Source of the DNA: Ruminococcus sp.
GTDB taxonomy: Bacteria; Bacillota; Clostridia; Oscillospirales; Ruminococcaceae
Reading direction: 5' to 3'
Assembly: GCA_017519415.1 (NCBI GenBank)
Contig: JAFWSI010000007.1
Span: 37,071 to 101,070, forward strand
DNA: 64,000 nucleotides
Shown one piece after another: positions 42,343 through 50,914 of this stretch; position 1 is the stretch's first letter; each line of letters opens with the position of its first letter. The notes beneath the pieces are model-generated. The model worked only from the letters and a program-made list of their open reading frames with translations, ran no database searches and was not told the origin of the DNA. Made by a program: the position numbers and the translations under genes.

Positions 42343-42370
42343 TTGACTTGCAGCTTTATCCTGATATAAT
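42343..42370 (+). promoter_or_regulatory. Promoter of the Na/Pi cotransporter gene
   Basis: TTGACT (42343-42348), 16-nt spacer, TGATATAAT with TATAAT at 42365-42370. Confidence 0.7.
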
Positions 42371-42403
42371 TATAAGTGTAGGAATAATATAAAGGAGAAT
42401 TAT

Positions 42404-44212
42404 ATGGAAGTTTTTTCAATTTTTAACATCTTCACATTACTCGGAGGACTTGCCTTCTTCCTCTACGGTATGAATGTAATGTCCACAGGACTCGAAAAGC
42501 TCACAGGCGGAAAGCTTGAACTTGCACTGAAAAAAATGACGGAAAACAAGCTAAAAGCTATCCTTCTCGGTATGGGCGTAACAGTAGCTATCCAGTCATC
42601 ATCGGCTATGACAGTAATGCTGGTGGGCTTCGTAAACTCGGGAATAATGGCCCTCGAACAGACCATCGGCGTGTGCTTCGGCTCAAATATAGGCACCACC
42701 TTCACCGCGTGGATACTCTGCCTTGACGGCATAAAGGACAACGGCAGCGGCGGCGTTATCAGCTTCATACTGAAAATGCTCAAGCCCTCCTCCTTCTCAC
42801 CCCTTATCGCACTGGCAGGCGTTATACTCATCATGTTCGCCAAGAAGAACAAGAAAAAGGACGTGGGACGTATCCTCTTAGGCTTCGCCGTACTCATGAC
42901 GGGTATGACCCTCATGTCGGATTCCGTTGACCCGCTTGCCAACTCTCCCGACTTCCAGAAGGTGCTCACAGCCTTCCACAATCCCGTGCTCGGCGTTGCT
43001 GTAGGAACGATATTCACAGGAATAATCCAGAGCTCCGCAGGCTCTATCGGTATATTACAGGCATTCTCAAAGACAGGCGGCCTCACCTACGGCATGGCTC
43101 TGCCGATAATCATGGGCTGCAATATCGGTACCTGCGTTACCGCTCTTCTTGCAACAGTAGGCGTCAGCAAGGATGCAAAGCGTGTTGCATGGACACATAT
43201 CATCATCAAGATCATAGGCACACTTGTGCTGCTCCCCGTTATCATGCTGCTCCAGAACGTCATCGACCTGAGTATCATGAACAAGACGGTCGGCTATGTG
43301 GGCATAGCCGTAATGCATACCATATTCAACGTGGCTACAACAGTGATGTTCATGCCCTTCACCAAGCAGCTGGTGGCTCTCTCCAAGATCGTCGTAAGAG
43401 ACGGCAAGGAGGAGGTAAGAGACCCCAGAAGAACTCTCACAGGTCTGGACGATATACTTCTCAAGACTCCCGCAGTAGCTGTACACACCTGCATATCGGC
43501 TACAAATCAGATGGCCGAGCTAACAAGAGAGACAATAGTCATTGCGCTTGGGCTTCTTACGGGCTATGACGAGAAGGCCTGCGAGACCGTCATCGAGAAC
43601 GAGGACATAATCGACGGCTTCGAGGACAGGATAAACAGCTACCTCATAAAGATCGCCAAGAGTAATTTAACAGGTGCAGACAGCCGAAGCGTATCAAAGA
43701 TGATGCACTGTGTCGGAAACTTCGAGCGTATCTCCGACCACGCCGTGAACCTTGTGGAATCGGCACAGGAAATGCACGACAAGGGCATAATGTTCTCCGA
43801 GGAGTGCATAAACGAGATAACCGTCATCACCGACGCTATAAAAGAGAATATAAACAAGGCCTTCGACTCCTATGTCAGGAATGACCTTGCCATAGCCCAC
43901 AAGGTAGAGCCTCTCGAGGAGGTCGTGGACAACCTCAGCACCGAGCTCAAGAACAGGCATATCCGCCGTCTTCAGAACGACGAGTGTACAGTTGAGCTGG
44001 GCTATATATTCCAGGATGTACTCACAAATCTCGAGCGTATTTCCGATCACTGCTCCAATATAGCGGGCTGCCTGATCGAGACCGACGAAAAGACCAATCT
44101 TCACGCCTATCTCCACGACGTCAAGGAGAACGACGAGGTATTCAGAACGGAGTACCGTACTTACGCGGAGGAATATTTCCCGCGCCTCGGCACTACCGGC
44201 GTGAAAATATAA
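42404..44212 (+). CDS. Na+/phosphate cotransporter with C-terminal PhoU-like domain
   Basis: 602 residues of the NptA/PNaS family. There are eight or more membrane helices with the duplicated QSSSA (AIQSSSAMTVMLVGF) and QSSAG (IIQSSAGSIGILQAF) motifs that line the transport path. A cytoplasmic PhoU-like helical region follows (about 355-590), with MMHCVGNFERISDHAVNL and VLTNLERISDHCSNIAG repeats. It takes up phosphate with sodium, and the PhoU part probably tunes activity or metal binding. Monocistronic: own promoter, AAAGGAG site and strong terminator. Confidence 0.92.
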   Translation: MEVFSIFNIFTLLGGLAFFLYGMNVMSTGLEKLTGGKLELALKKMTENKLKAILLGMGVTVAIQSSSAMTVMLVGFVNSGIMALEQTIGVCFGSNIGTTFTAWILCLDGIKDNGSGGVISFILKMLKPSSFSPLIALAGVILIMFAKKNKKKDVGRILLGFAVLMTGMTLMSDSVDPLANSPDFQKVLTAFHNPVLGVAVGTIFTGIIQSSAGSIGILQAFSKTGGLTYGMALPIIMGCNIGTCVTALLATVGVSKDAKRVAWTHIIIKIIGTLVLLPVIMLLQNVIDLSIMNKTVGYVGIAVMHTIFNVATTVMFMPFTKQLVALSKIVVRDGKEEVRDPRRTLTGLDDILLKTPAVAVHTCISATNQMAELTRETIVIALGLLTGYDEKACETVIENEDIIDGFEDRINSYLIKIAKSNLTGADSRSVSKMMHCVGNFERISDHAVNLVESAQEMHDKGIMFSEECINEITVITDAIKENINKAFDSYVRNDLAIAHKVEPLEEVVDNLSTELKNRHIRRLQNDECTVELGYIFQDVLTNLERISDHCSNIAGCLIETDEKTNLHAYLHDVKENDEVFRTEYRTYAEEYFPRLGTTGVKI

Positions 44213-44262
44213 AGGCGGCGGACGTTCCGCGCGTCCCGTACAGAGCCTTTATTTAATATAAG

Positions 44263-44299
44263 AACAGCAGGAGCGGATAATATCCGCTCCTGCTGTTTT
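44263..44299 (+). terminator. Terminator after the Na/Pi cotransporter gene
   Basis: A perfect dyad with 17-nt arms (AACAGCAGGAGCGGATA and its complement) around one base, followed by TTT. The core GAGCGGATAATATCCGCTC resembles the repeat at 62370, so it may derive from the same repeat family. Confidence 0.75.
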
Positions 44300-44433
44300 A
44301 TTTCATATATACAAAATCCGGTATGAAGAAATGTTCATTCCTACAAGGTTAAAAACTTTTTTCGGTTATACAACCGTTCCGTGTTGATTCCGACCTGTTT
44401 TTCGCCCCTTTACAGGAGGCTTTTTCTCAACTC

Positions 44434-45207
44434 TCAGTAGGGCAGGGTGAATATGCCCGCCTTCCACACATTGCCGTCCTCTATGACAGCGGAAAAATCC
44501 TCTGTCTCGGTGTAAGGGCCGCCGCCGAAGTCGTCGCCGTCGTAATAATTCTCCACAGTGAACACGATCTCATCGTCAGACTTCGACTTTATCCCCGTGA
44601 CCTTTGACGCGGAGTAGAAAATATCGGAGCCGCGTCTTCCGCAGTGTGCATACACTGCCCCGTTCTTTTCAAGATACAGCGAAGAAAGGCTGCTGTTGGG
44701 ATAGCGTCCGCTGAACACCTTGTTATAGGCGGCAAGAACATCGTCATAGGTCTTTATGCTGTCTTCTGTTATCTTGCAGAACTGCCAGCCGAAGTTATTT
44801 TCGATAATACTGCTGTCGTCCACCCTGAAGGGACAGTCTACGGTAAAGTTCCACTCTGTACGGCAGGCGGACTCATAAAGCGCCTGTCCCGCAGCTATGA
44901 GGATACGGTCGTCGGTATCGGCGGAGGGCTTTTCAAACACCACTGCTCCGTCGGCGTTGTATTCAAATTCTCCGCCGCCGAGAGGGTCGGGCTGAGTGAC
45001 CGCCTGAGCCGCAGTTGTGACAGTAGTGACTGCCGCCGTTGACGTTGCGGCAGCTTCGGTGACTGAGGTATCGTCCTGTAAAGTCGTTGCTGTCTCCGCC
45101 GTGGTTTCCTGAGATGATACGGGAGCACTGCCCGTCTTCTGGCCGCTGCACGAAGCGGCTCCTGCTGTCAGCATCAGTGCTGCGATAATGGATAAAAGCT
45201 TTTTCAT
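44434..45207 (-). CDS. Lipoprotein of unknown function (downstream of rnr)
   Basis: 257 residues with lipobox GAASC (Cys 20), a long Thr/Ala/Ser/Val linker to about residue 72 and a folded domain with WNFTVDCPFRVDD and a beta-rich end (FSAVIEDGNVWKAGIFTLPY). Its ATG overlaps the rnr stop (ATGA), so it is the third gene of secG-rnr. smpB, which commonly follows rnr in Firmicutes, is not here. Function is unknown. Confidence 0.75.
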   Translation of the reverse strand: MKKLLSIIAALMLTAGAASCSGQKTGSAPVSSQETTAETATTLQDDTSVTEAAATSTAAVTTVTTAAQAVTQPDPLGGGEFEYNADGAVVFEKPSADTDDRILIAAGQALYESACRTEWNFTVDCPFRVDDSSIIENNFGWQFCKITEDSIKTYDDVLAAYNKVFSGRYPNSSLSSLYLEKNGAVYAHCGRRGSDIFYSASKVTGIKSKSDDEIVFTVENYYDGDDFGGGPYTETEDFSAVIEDGNVWKAGIFTLPY

Positions 45208-47381
45208 TTGTTTTCCTCCTGTTCGTCGTCAAGTACAAAATCTATGATACCGTCGCTTACATTGACTGCCGCGCATATCACCTGCACGGTCTGTCCGAGG
45301 GCATAGGTTACGCCGCTGAATTTCTCCGTAAGGGATACGGGCTCGCAGTAATCGTACTCTCCCTCGGGAAGTGTCCTTATATGGACAAGTCCCTCCACGG
45401 TATTGGGAAGCTCCGCATAGAAGCCGAATTCCGTGACGCCCGATATTTTGGCGGTAAAGCTCTCGCCGATGTGCGCCTTCATGTATTCCGCCTTATAGCA
45501 GTCCTCACACTCCCGCTCTATGGTAACGGCTCTCAGCTCCGCCGCAGAGGAACGCTCCGCAGCATTCACCGCAAAGCCCTCATAGCGCTTACTGAGCCAT
45601 TCGTTGTTGTAGCCCGCCAGTATATCCGTGATTATACGGTGTATGGCAAGGTCGGGATAGCGCCGTATGGGCGATGTGAAGTGAGCGTAGTCCTCCAGCA
45701 CAAGGCCGAAATGGCCGAGAGGCTCGTGGGAATACTTCGCCTTTGCCATTGAACGGAGCACCAGCATATTCACCGCCTCGAACTTGTCCGTGCCCTTGGC
45801 CTCCTCCAGTATCTTAGCCGCATGAACGGGTCTGAACTCGCTGAAATGAGGGCACTCGAAGCCGTATTTCGGCAGCAGCTCATGAAGAGCCTCCGCCTTT
45901 GCTTCGGGAGGAGCCTCATGGATACGGTATACAAAGGGCACCTTCTTGTCCCTTGCAAGCTTTGCCGCCGCCTCGTTGGCCGTCAGCATGAATTCCTCGA
46001 TAATACGCTCGGACTTTCCCCTCTCACGGGGCTGCACGTCATAGCAGATACCGTCCTCGCCTATGAGGAGCTTGCTCTCCGTGGTCTCTATCTCGGGAGC
46101 GCTGCGCTGCTTCTTTCTTGCAATGAGCCTGTCCGCCAGCTCGTCCATAAGGGCTATATCCTCTCTTACTGCGGCGTATTTTTCCGCAACAGCAGGAGTC
46201 TCCCTGCCCTCGAGTATACTGTTTATCTCAGAATATACTCCCTTTACCCGGGAGCGTATAACGCTCTTGCAGAAGCGGTAGGAAAGCATATTGCCCTCCT
46301 TGTCCAGCTCCATGAAGGCCGACAGTGTAAGCCTGTCCTCATCGGGATTGAGTGAGCATATCCCGTTTGACAGCTCCTTCGGCAGCATGGGTATCACCTT
46401 GTCCGCGTAGTATATGCTCGTTCCGCGGAGCAGAGCCTCCTTGTCGAGAGCGCTGTTGCCCTTGACATAATGGGAAACGTCCGCGATATGGACTCCCAGG
46501 CAATAGCCCTTTCTCGTTCTCTCTACGGAGACCGCATCGTCAAGGTCCTTGGACTCCGCGCTGTCTATGGTGAATATATCAAGTCCGCGTAGATCCTCCC
46601 GGTTATTGAAGGAGTACTCCTGCACTCCCCCCTCCGCGATCTTTCGTGCCTCCTTCAGCACCTCGTCGGGGAATACCGTGGGAGCGCCGTGTACGGCAAG
46701 TATGGAAGCGGCTGTGGAGGCTGCGTACTCCGAGCTTCCGAAGACCAGCGTGATCTTCACCTTATGCTCGGCATGGCGGCGGCCGCGGTAGACTATCTCC
46801 GCCAGCACCTTGTCGCCGTTCTCAAAGGGGACGCTCTCCTCCTTCACTATGATGACGTGGCTGCGCGAGGCAGTATCGGGAACGAGATATGGTTTCCCGT
46901 CCTCGTACTCTATCCTGCCCGCCAGCTGCGAGCTGCCGAACTCAAGTATATCCAGCACCTCGCCCTCGGGCTCTCCCGAGCGGGAGGGTATGGGGGATAT
47001 GAGCACCCTGTCTCCGGGCATGGCTCCAAGCATACATTTTCCTGGTATAAAGTACTCGACGCCCTCGTCCGCAGAGGCAAAGCCAAAGGTACGGCTCAGT
47101 CTTGTAACGGTTCCGGGATATACGTGCATACGTGAGCAGAGCGCCGTCTTCATTCCCTTCTTCATCATGACCACACCCTCGGTGCGGAGCTCCGAGAAGG
47201 CCTGCACGAAGTTGTCCCTGCCCGAGCGCTTGGTCTTGCATTTCGACTCCAGCTCGCTGAGGGACATGGTCTTCTTGCTGCCGGTCTGAAGAAAGGTGAC
47301 TATCTTCTTTTTATAGCTTTCCACCGACACGGAGGAGCTCCCCTTGCCGGCGGCCTGTTTCTTTTTGTTCTTTTCCGACAT
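45204..47381 (-). CDS. rnr: Ribonuclease R
   Basis: A 725-residue 3'-to-5' exoribonuclease that degrades structured RNA. It has an N-terminal winged-helix region (SYKKKIVTFLQTGSKKTMSL), cold-shock/OB domains, the RNB catalytic core with DAVSVERTRKGYCLGVHIADVSHYV (metal-binding Asp in SKDLDDAVS) and a C-terminal S1 domain (GESFTAKISGVTEFGFYAELP). The start at 47381 has AAGGAG; an in-frame extension upstream would run into the secG terminator. Basic N-terminal residues are usual in the family. It lies between secG and a lipoprotein gene. Confidence 0.95.
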   Translation of the reverse strand: MSEKNKKKQAAGKGSSSVSVESYKKKIVTFLQTGSKKTMSLSELESKCKTKRSGRDNFVQAFSELRTEGVVMMKKGMKTALCSRMHVYPGTVTRLSRTFGFASADEGVEYFIPGKCMLGAMPGDRVLISPIPSRSGEPEGEVLDILEFGSSQLAGRIEYEDGKPYLVPDTASRSHVIIVKEESVPFENGDKVLAEIVYRGRRHAEHKVKITLVFGSSEYAASTAASILAVHGAPTVFPDEVLKEARKIAEGGVQEYSFNNREDLRGLDIFTIDSAESKDLDDAVSVERTRKGYCLGVHIADVSHYVKGNSALDKEALLRGTSIYYADKVIPMLPKELSNGICSLNPDEDRLTLSAFMELDKEGNMLSYRFCKSVIRSRVKGVYSEINSILEGRETPAVAEKYAAVREDIALMDELADRLIARKKQRSAPEIETTESKLLIGEDGICYDVQPRERGKSERIIEEFMLTANEAAAKLARDKKVPFVYRIHEAPPEAKAEALHELLPKYGFECPHFSEFRPVHAAKILEEAKGTDKFEAVNMLVLRSMAKAKYSHEPLGHFGLVLEDYAHFTSPIRRYPDLAIHRIITDILAGYNNEWLSKRYEGFAVNAAERSSAAELRAVTIERECEDCYKAEYMKAHIGESFTAKISGVTEFGFYAELPNTVEGLVHIRTLPEGEYDYCEPVSLTEKFSGVTYALGQTVQVICAAVNVSDGIIDFVLDDEQEENK

Positions 47382-47413
47382 AATATCTCCTTGATACGGC
47401 GCCGACAGACGCC

Positions 47414-47450
47414 TAAAAAAATTCAAGCCCCATGACCTAAGTCACAGGGC
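47414..47450 (-). terminator. Hairpin between secG and rnr
   Basis: Stem GCCC(T)GTGAC/GTCATGGGGC on the minus strand, then TTGAATTTTTTT. It is probably a partial terminator that lets some transcription into rnr. Confidence 0.55.
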
Positions 47451-47458
47451 AGTTTTTC

Positions 47459-47716
47459 TTACTTTGTGAAGATCGGTATGATGTTTACCGCAAGCACGGC
47501 TGCAAAAAGTATCACAACAAATACTCTTGTGATCTTGCAGAGGATAGCTTCCTTTGTTCTTCCCTCGTTCTTGCCGTAGAATGAATCAGCGCTTGCGCCT
47601 GTAAGTGCCGCAGTCATGCTGTCCTGTGACTTCTGCTCCTGTGAAAGGCAGATTATAATGGTCAGAAGGCTGACAATAAGTATTACTATACCGCCGATGA
47701 TCTCTAAAGTTGACAT
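47459..47716 (-). CDS. secG: Preprotein translocase subunit SecG
   Basis: 85 residues with two membrane helices (about 6-25 and 63-82) and the conserved middle GASADSFYGKNEGRTKEAIL, a form of the family motif GSAxxLFG. SecG joins SecYE to speed protein export, including that of the cellulases in this window. Start ATG follows a GGAGG site. Downstream rnr is the usual Firmicutes neighbour. Confidence 0.93.
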   Translation of the reverse strand: MSTLEIIGGIVILIVSLLTIIICLSQEQKSQDSMTAALTGASADSFYGKNEGRTKEAILCKITRVFVVILFAAVLAVNIIPIFTK

Positions 47717-47782
47717 AAAAATTACCTCCGGATTTCAGTTATGGTATACGGCGTAAGCCGACATATTTCAATTAGCTATAAT

Positions 47783-47811
47783 ATTATATCACAGGCGCAA
47801 TGATTTTGCAA
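47783..47811 (-). promoter_or_regulatory. secG promoter
   Basis: TTGCAA (47811-47806), 17-nt spacer, TGATATAAT with TATAAT at 47788-47783. Confidence 0.75.
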
Positions 47812-47876
47812 GAGCCGCAAGCGAAAAAGCAAGACAAAAAATCCGCATGAAATTGTTGAAATCTCACAATATACAA

Positions 47877-47903
47877 AAAGCAGCCCCTTGCGGAGCTGCT
47901 TTT
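47877..47903 (-). terminator. Terminator of the first GH9 gene
   Basis: Stem AAAAGCAGC/GCTGCTTTT around CCCTTGCGGA-type loop, 12 nt after the stop, with TTTTTG on the minus strand. Confidence 0.8.
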
Positions 47904-47914
47904 CCTATGTTTTA

Positions 47915-50653
47915 TCAATAGGTCGGGAAGTTGAATATCTTACCGAGCAGATACTTCTGTATTGCCAGTGCATCTGCGCTTGTTACGCCCTTGTTGGTCT
48001 GGTTGGTATCAGCGTTTGCCCAGCCGATGTCTGTGATATGGTTGGGATCGCTTCCCTGTCTGCCGTACTTGTTGGGATTGGATATAGCCTGCATGATAAG
48101 AACTGCGTCTGCCATATCGATCGAGCCGTCACAGTTTGCGTCGCCGAGCTTTGTGGGCTGAACGTCGCTGCCCTGAGATGAGTTTCCGCCTGTGATAGTA
48201 AGGTCAACGGTCTTTCTCTCGCCGCTGGGGCTTCTGAAGCCTACCTTTGTGGTTCCGGCAGCGTCGCCTGTGATGGTGTAGGTATTGTAGGAAGCCTTCT
48301 CAACGGTCACATAGTCCATATCGAAGATCATATTGCCGAGAGGGATAAGGTCTGCGCCCTTTGTAAATGTAAGGGTAGCCTTTTCGCCTACTGCGATCTG
48401 CTGCTTGTCTATGCTGATCTCGAAGCCCTGATCCTGCTGTGTTGTTGGCTGAGTTACAACGCCTGTGATAGTGAGGTCAACCGTCTTCCTCTCGCCTGTG
48501 GGGCTTCTGAAGCCTACCTTTGTGGTTCCGGGAGCGTCGCCCGTGATGATGTAGGTATTATCTGAAGCCTTATCAACAGTTACATAATCCATATCAAAGA
48601 TCATGTTGCCGAAGGGTATGAGGTTTGCGCCCTTTGTGAATGTAAGGGTTGCCTTCTCGCCTACGTTGATCTGCTGTCTGTCGAGCATGATCTCAAAGCT
48701 CTGATCCTGTGTAGTAGTTGTTGTGGGCTGTACCCATACAGTCGTTGTGGTAGTTGTTACTATCTTCTGTGTTGTCGTCGTGGGCTGGGTCTGAGCCTGC
48801 TGGCCGCCGCCTTCGCCGTCAAGCACTACCTTCTCGATAGTAACGCCGTCGCCCTGAGGCCACCAGATCATAGCCTTTACGGTCTGACCGACATTTGAAG
48901 GAATGGTGTAATCTACCGCTACCATCTTGTTTGCGTCAGCCTGAACATTTTCAAAATCGACCTGCTCCCACTTGCCTGTCCATGTGCCGAAGCCGCCGGA
49001 AGCCTGAGTGTCGCTTGTATTGATCTTGAAGTAAAGTGTAGCCTTCTTAGCGCCCTGAGGATTGAACTCGGCATAATTGATAATAGCACGGTCGTCACCC
49101 TCCTGCTGTCCTACATCCATATCGGAAGGAAGAAGTGTCTTGCCGCCGCCCGAAGAGGGATTGTATACAGTGGTGGTAGTTGTGTTCTGCTGCCAGGGAT
49201 TATTCTGTGTAGTGGTAGTGGTCTCCTGCCAGGGATTATTCTGTGTAGTGGTAGTAGTAATCTGCTGCTGACTTCCGCCGCCGCCGTATACCTTTGAAAC
49301 GCCCTCGATATTTGTATCGATAGAGCCTGTCTTGTAAAAATGGTAAAGACCTGCTGCTGCACCTACGAGACCTGCGTTATAGTCAATAGCGACCTCGTTT
49401 GCCTGATAATCGGAACGGACATCGCGGTATCCGCTGCCGCTTGCGTCCTTAGGACCGCCGCAGAGCGCACCTACAAGTAAATATTTATTCGGTGTTCCGT
49501 CATTACGTTCATCTGCGTTTGCATCAGGTGAAGAAGCTCTGTGGTGAGGATTCTTGGAGGAGTTGCTCTTGAAGCCTACAACGAGACAGTAGGACTGACC
49601 GTTCTGGAAAGCTCTGTCGCCTGTGATATACTGCATCTGGCCCTTAGCCCAGCCTGCATCAGCTTTGTTATACTTAGCAGCTACAAGGGTAGCGAGCTGT
49701 TCTGTACAGTTGTGTCTTGCCGAGCCCCACTCGTCATAGAACTTGTAGCCGTCACCGCTTCCGAGCTCATGAACCTTGCTCCAGTCGCCTGTTGCCTCTG
49801 CCTTGAGTATGGAAGCACCGAGACCAACATTCTCCCAGCAGTGTACCCACCAGCCCTCGGGGCAATTGCCCAGATCGTTCAGGTACTGCTGATCATTTGT
49901 TGCCTTGTAGAGCCAGCCTGCTGCCCATGCGAGCTCGTCTGCGGAGCCGCTGGTACCGCTTACATAGAAAGGAGAGATCGAGTATGTTCCGGTATTCTGC
50001 TTTGAGAAATTGTAAAGCGCCTTTGCATACTTAAGATCGTCGGGATTTTTGAAGTTAACATAGTTAGCTGCAAGAGCTGCCGCATACTGGGCAGTGATAT
50101 TTGCAGCGCCGCCTGTAGTCCATACCATACGGCCTCTGTCGCCCTGTGCTTCCGGAGCGCCCCAGTAATTATGATCCTGTACGCCCTCGCCCTTTTCTAT
50201 AAGGACCTTGGAAACGTTGTCTCCGTTGAGAACTGTAGCGTCACGGAAGAATTTTGCGAATTTGTCTGTTATGAGTTTGAGATGGGCATCCTGTCCCGTA
50301 GAAATGAAAGCGTCCGAGAACTCATAGTAAGCCCAGCCGAGAGTAGATGCGGTATAGCCCTGGGGCTGGCCGAACATAACATGATCTCCTGCGTCGTGGA
50401 AGCCGCCGACAACCTCATCTCTTGTATGGCAATTGCTTCTCCATGAAAAACCGCAGTTTCCGTTTACGTCGTCTCCGCACATATTTGCGTCATATAAATA
50501 GAGAGAGTACTGAAGGAGTTTTGCATAGTTGTCTCCGTCTGCTGCATTGACCGTGAGAGAGGGGGTCACCGATGTTGCCAAGGGTGCAGCCAATGTGGAA
50601 AGAGCAACTACGCCGCTGATGATTGCTGATTTCAGCCTTGTGAGTTTATGCAT
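47915..50653 (-). CDS. GH9 endoglucanase with CBM-like module, duplicated Ig-like modules and dockerin
   Basis: A 912-residue secreted cellulase. In order: signal peptide (about 1-38), GH9 domain (about 40-445) with catalytic Asp pair in GFHDAGDH (87-90), NPHHRASS near 368 and acid Glu 420 in QANEVAIDYNAG. Next come a Thr/Gln/Asn/Pro linker with repeated NNPWQ, a CBM-like beta module (about 505-615) and a Thr linker. Two 82-residue Ig-like modules about 85 percent identical (about 640-815) and a dockerin follow, with GDANCDGSIDMADAVLIMQA and a second loop DTNQTNKGVTSADA. The ATG at 50653 is preferred (AAAGAAGAG). It should cut cellulose while docked to a cohesin. Confidence 0.94.
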   Translation of the reverse strand: MHKLTRLKSAIISGVVALSTLAAPLATSVTPSLTVNAADGDNYAKLLQYSLYLYDANMCGDDVNGNCGFSWRSNCHTRDEVVGGFHDAGDHVMFGQPQGYTASTLGWAYYEFSDAFISTGQDAHLKLITDKFAKFFRDATVLNGDNVSKVLIEKGEGVQDHNYWGAPEAQGDRGRMVWTTGGAANITAQYAAALAANYVNFKNPDDLKYAKALYNFSKQNTGTYSISPFYVSGTSGSADELAWAAGWLYKATNDQQYLNDLGNCPEGWWVHCWENVGLGASILKAEATGDWSKVHELGSGDGYKFYDEWGSARHNCTEQLATLVAAKYNKADAGWAKGQMQYITGDRAFQNGQSYCLVVGFKSNSSKNPHHRASSPDANADERNDGTPNKYLLVGALCGGPKDASGSGYRDVRSDYQANEVAIDYNAGLVGAAAGLYHFYKTGSIDTNIEGVSKVYGGGGSQQQITTTTTQNNPWQETTTTTQNNPWQQNTTTTTVYNPSSGGGKTLLPSDMDVGQQEGDDRAIINYAEFNPQGAKKATLYFKINTSDTQASGGFGTWTGKWEQVDFENVQADANKMVAVDYTIPSNVGQTVKAMIWWPQGDGVTIEKVVLDGEGGGQQAQTQPTTTTQKIVTTTTTTVWVQPTTTTTQDQSFEIMLDRQQINVGEKATLTFTKGANLIPFGNMIFDMDYVTVDKASDNTYIITGDAPGTTKVGFRSPTGERKTVDLTITGVVTQPTTQQDQGFEISIDKQQIAVGEKATLTFTKGADLIPLGNMIFDMDYVTVEKASYNTYTITGDAAGTTKVGFRSPSGERKTVDLTITGGNSSQGSDVQPTKLGDANCDGSIDMADAVLIMQAISNPNKYGRQGSDPNHITDIGWANADTNQTNKGVTSADALAIQKYLLGKIFNFPTY
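48193..48714 (-). repeat. Tandem duplicated Ig-like module inside GH9
   Basis: Two copies of about 245 nt, at roughly 48470-48714 and 48193-48437. They encode 82-residue modules with 12 differences by eye. Each carries VGEKATLTFTKGA and GNMIFDMDYVTV, and a short Thr/Gln linker separates them. Confidence 0.85.
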
Positions 50654-50683
50654 ATTATCACTCTTCTTTCTGATAAGTTCGCC

Positions 50684-50708
50684 TATAATATGTCTTAAGG
50701 ACATTATA
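50684..50708. promoter_or_regulatory. Near-palindrome upstream of the first GH9 gene
   Basis: On the plus strand TATAAT-AT-GTC, TTAAG, GACATTATA. The arms match apart from a 2-nt insertion. On the minus strand it contains TATAAT (50708-50703) as a possible -10 with no good -35 (ACCAAA), which suits an activator- or repressor-controlled promoter. Confidence 0.45.
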
Positions 50709-50872
50709 CAAGGTTTAGGCTGAAATTTGGTAACAGAATGGTTACGCAAATATTACAATACGGTAAAATAAGGCCTCTTATTTTGATTTTCGGCGTATCG
50801 CTCAAAAACAACTATTGTTCTTTGTGTATAATAACGATAAAATATTACCAAAACAAACTGCAAAAATACAAT

Positions 50873-50902
50873 GCCCGCACAGGGCCGAAGTCCCGTGCGG
50901 GC
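50873..50902 (-). terminator. Terminator of the second GH9 gene
   Basis: Stem GCCCGCAC/GTGCGGGC with an inner GGG/CCC pair; ATTGTATTTTTG follows on the minus strand. Confidence 0.75.
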
Positions 50903-50914
50903 TGATAATATATC

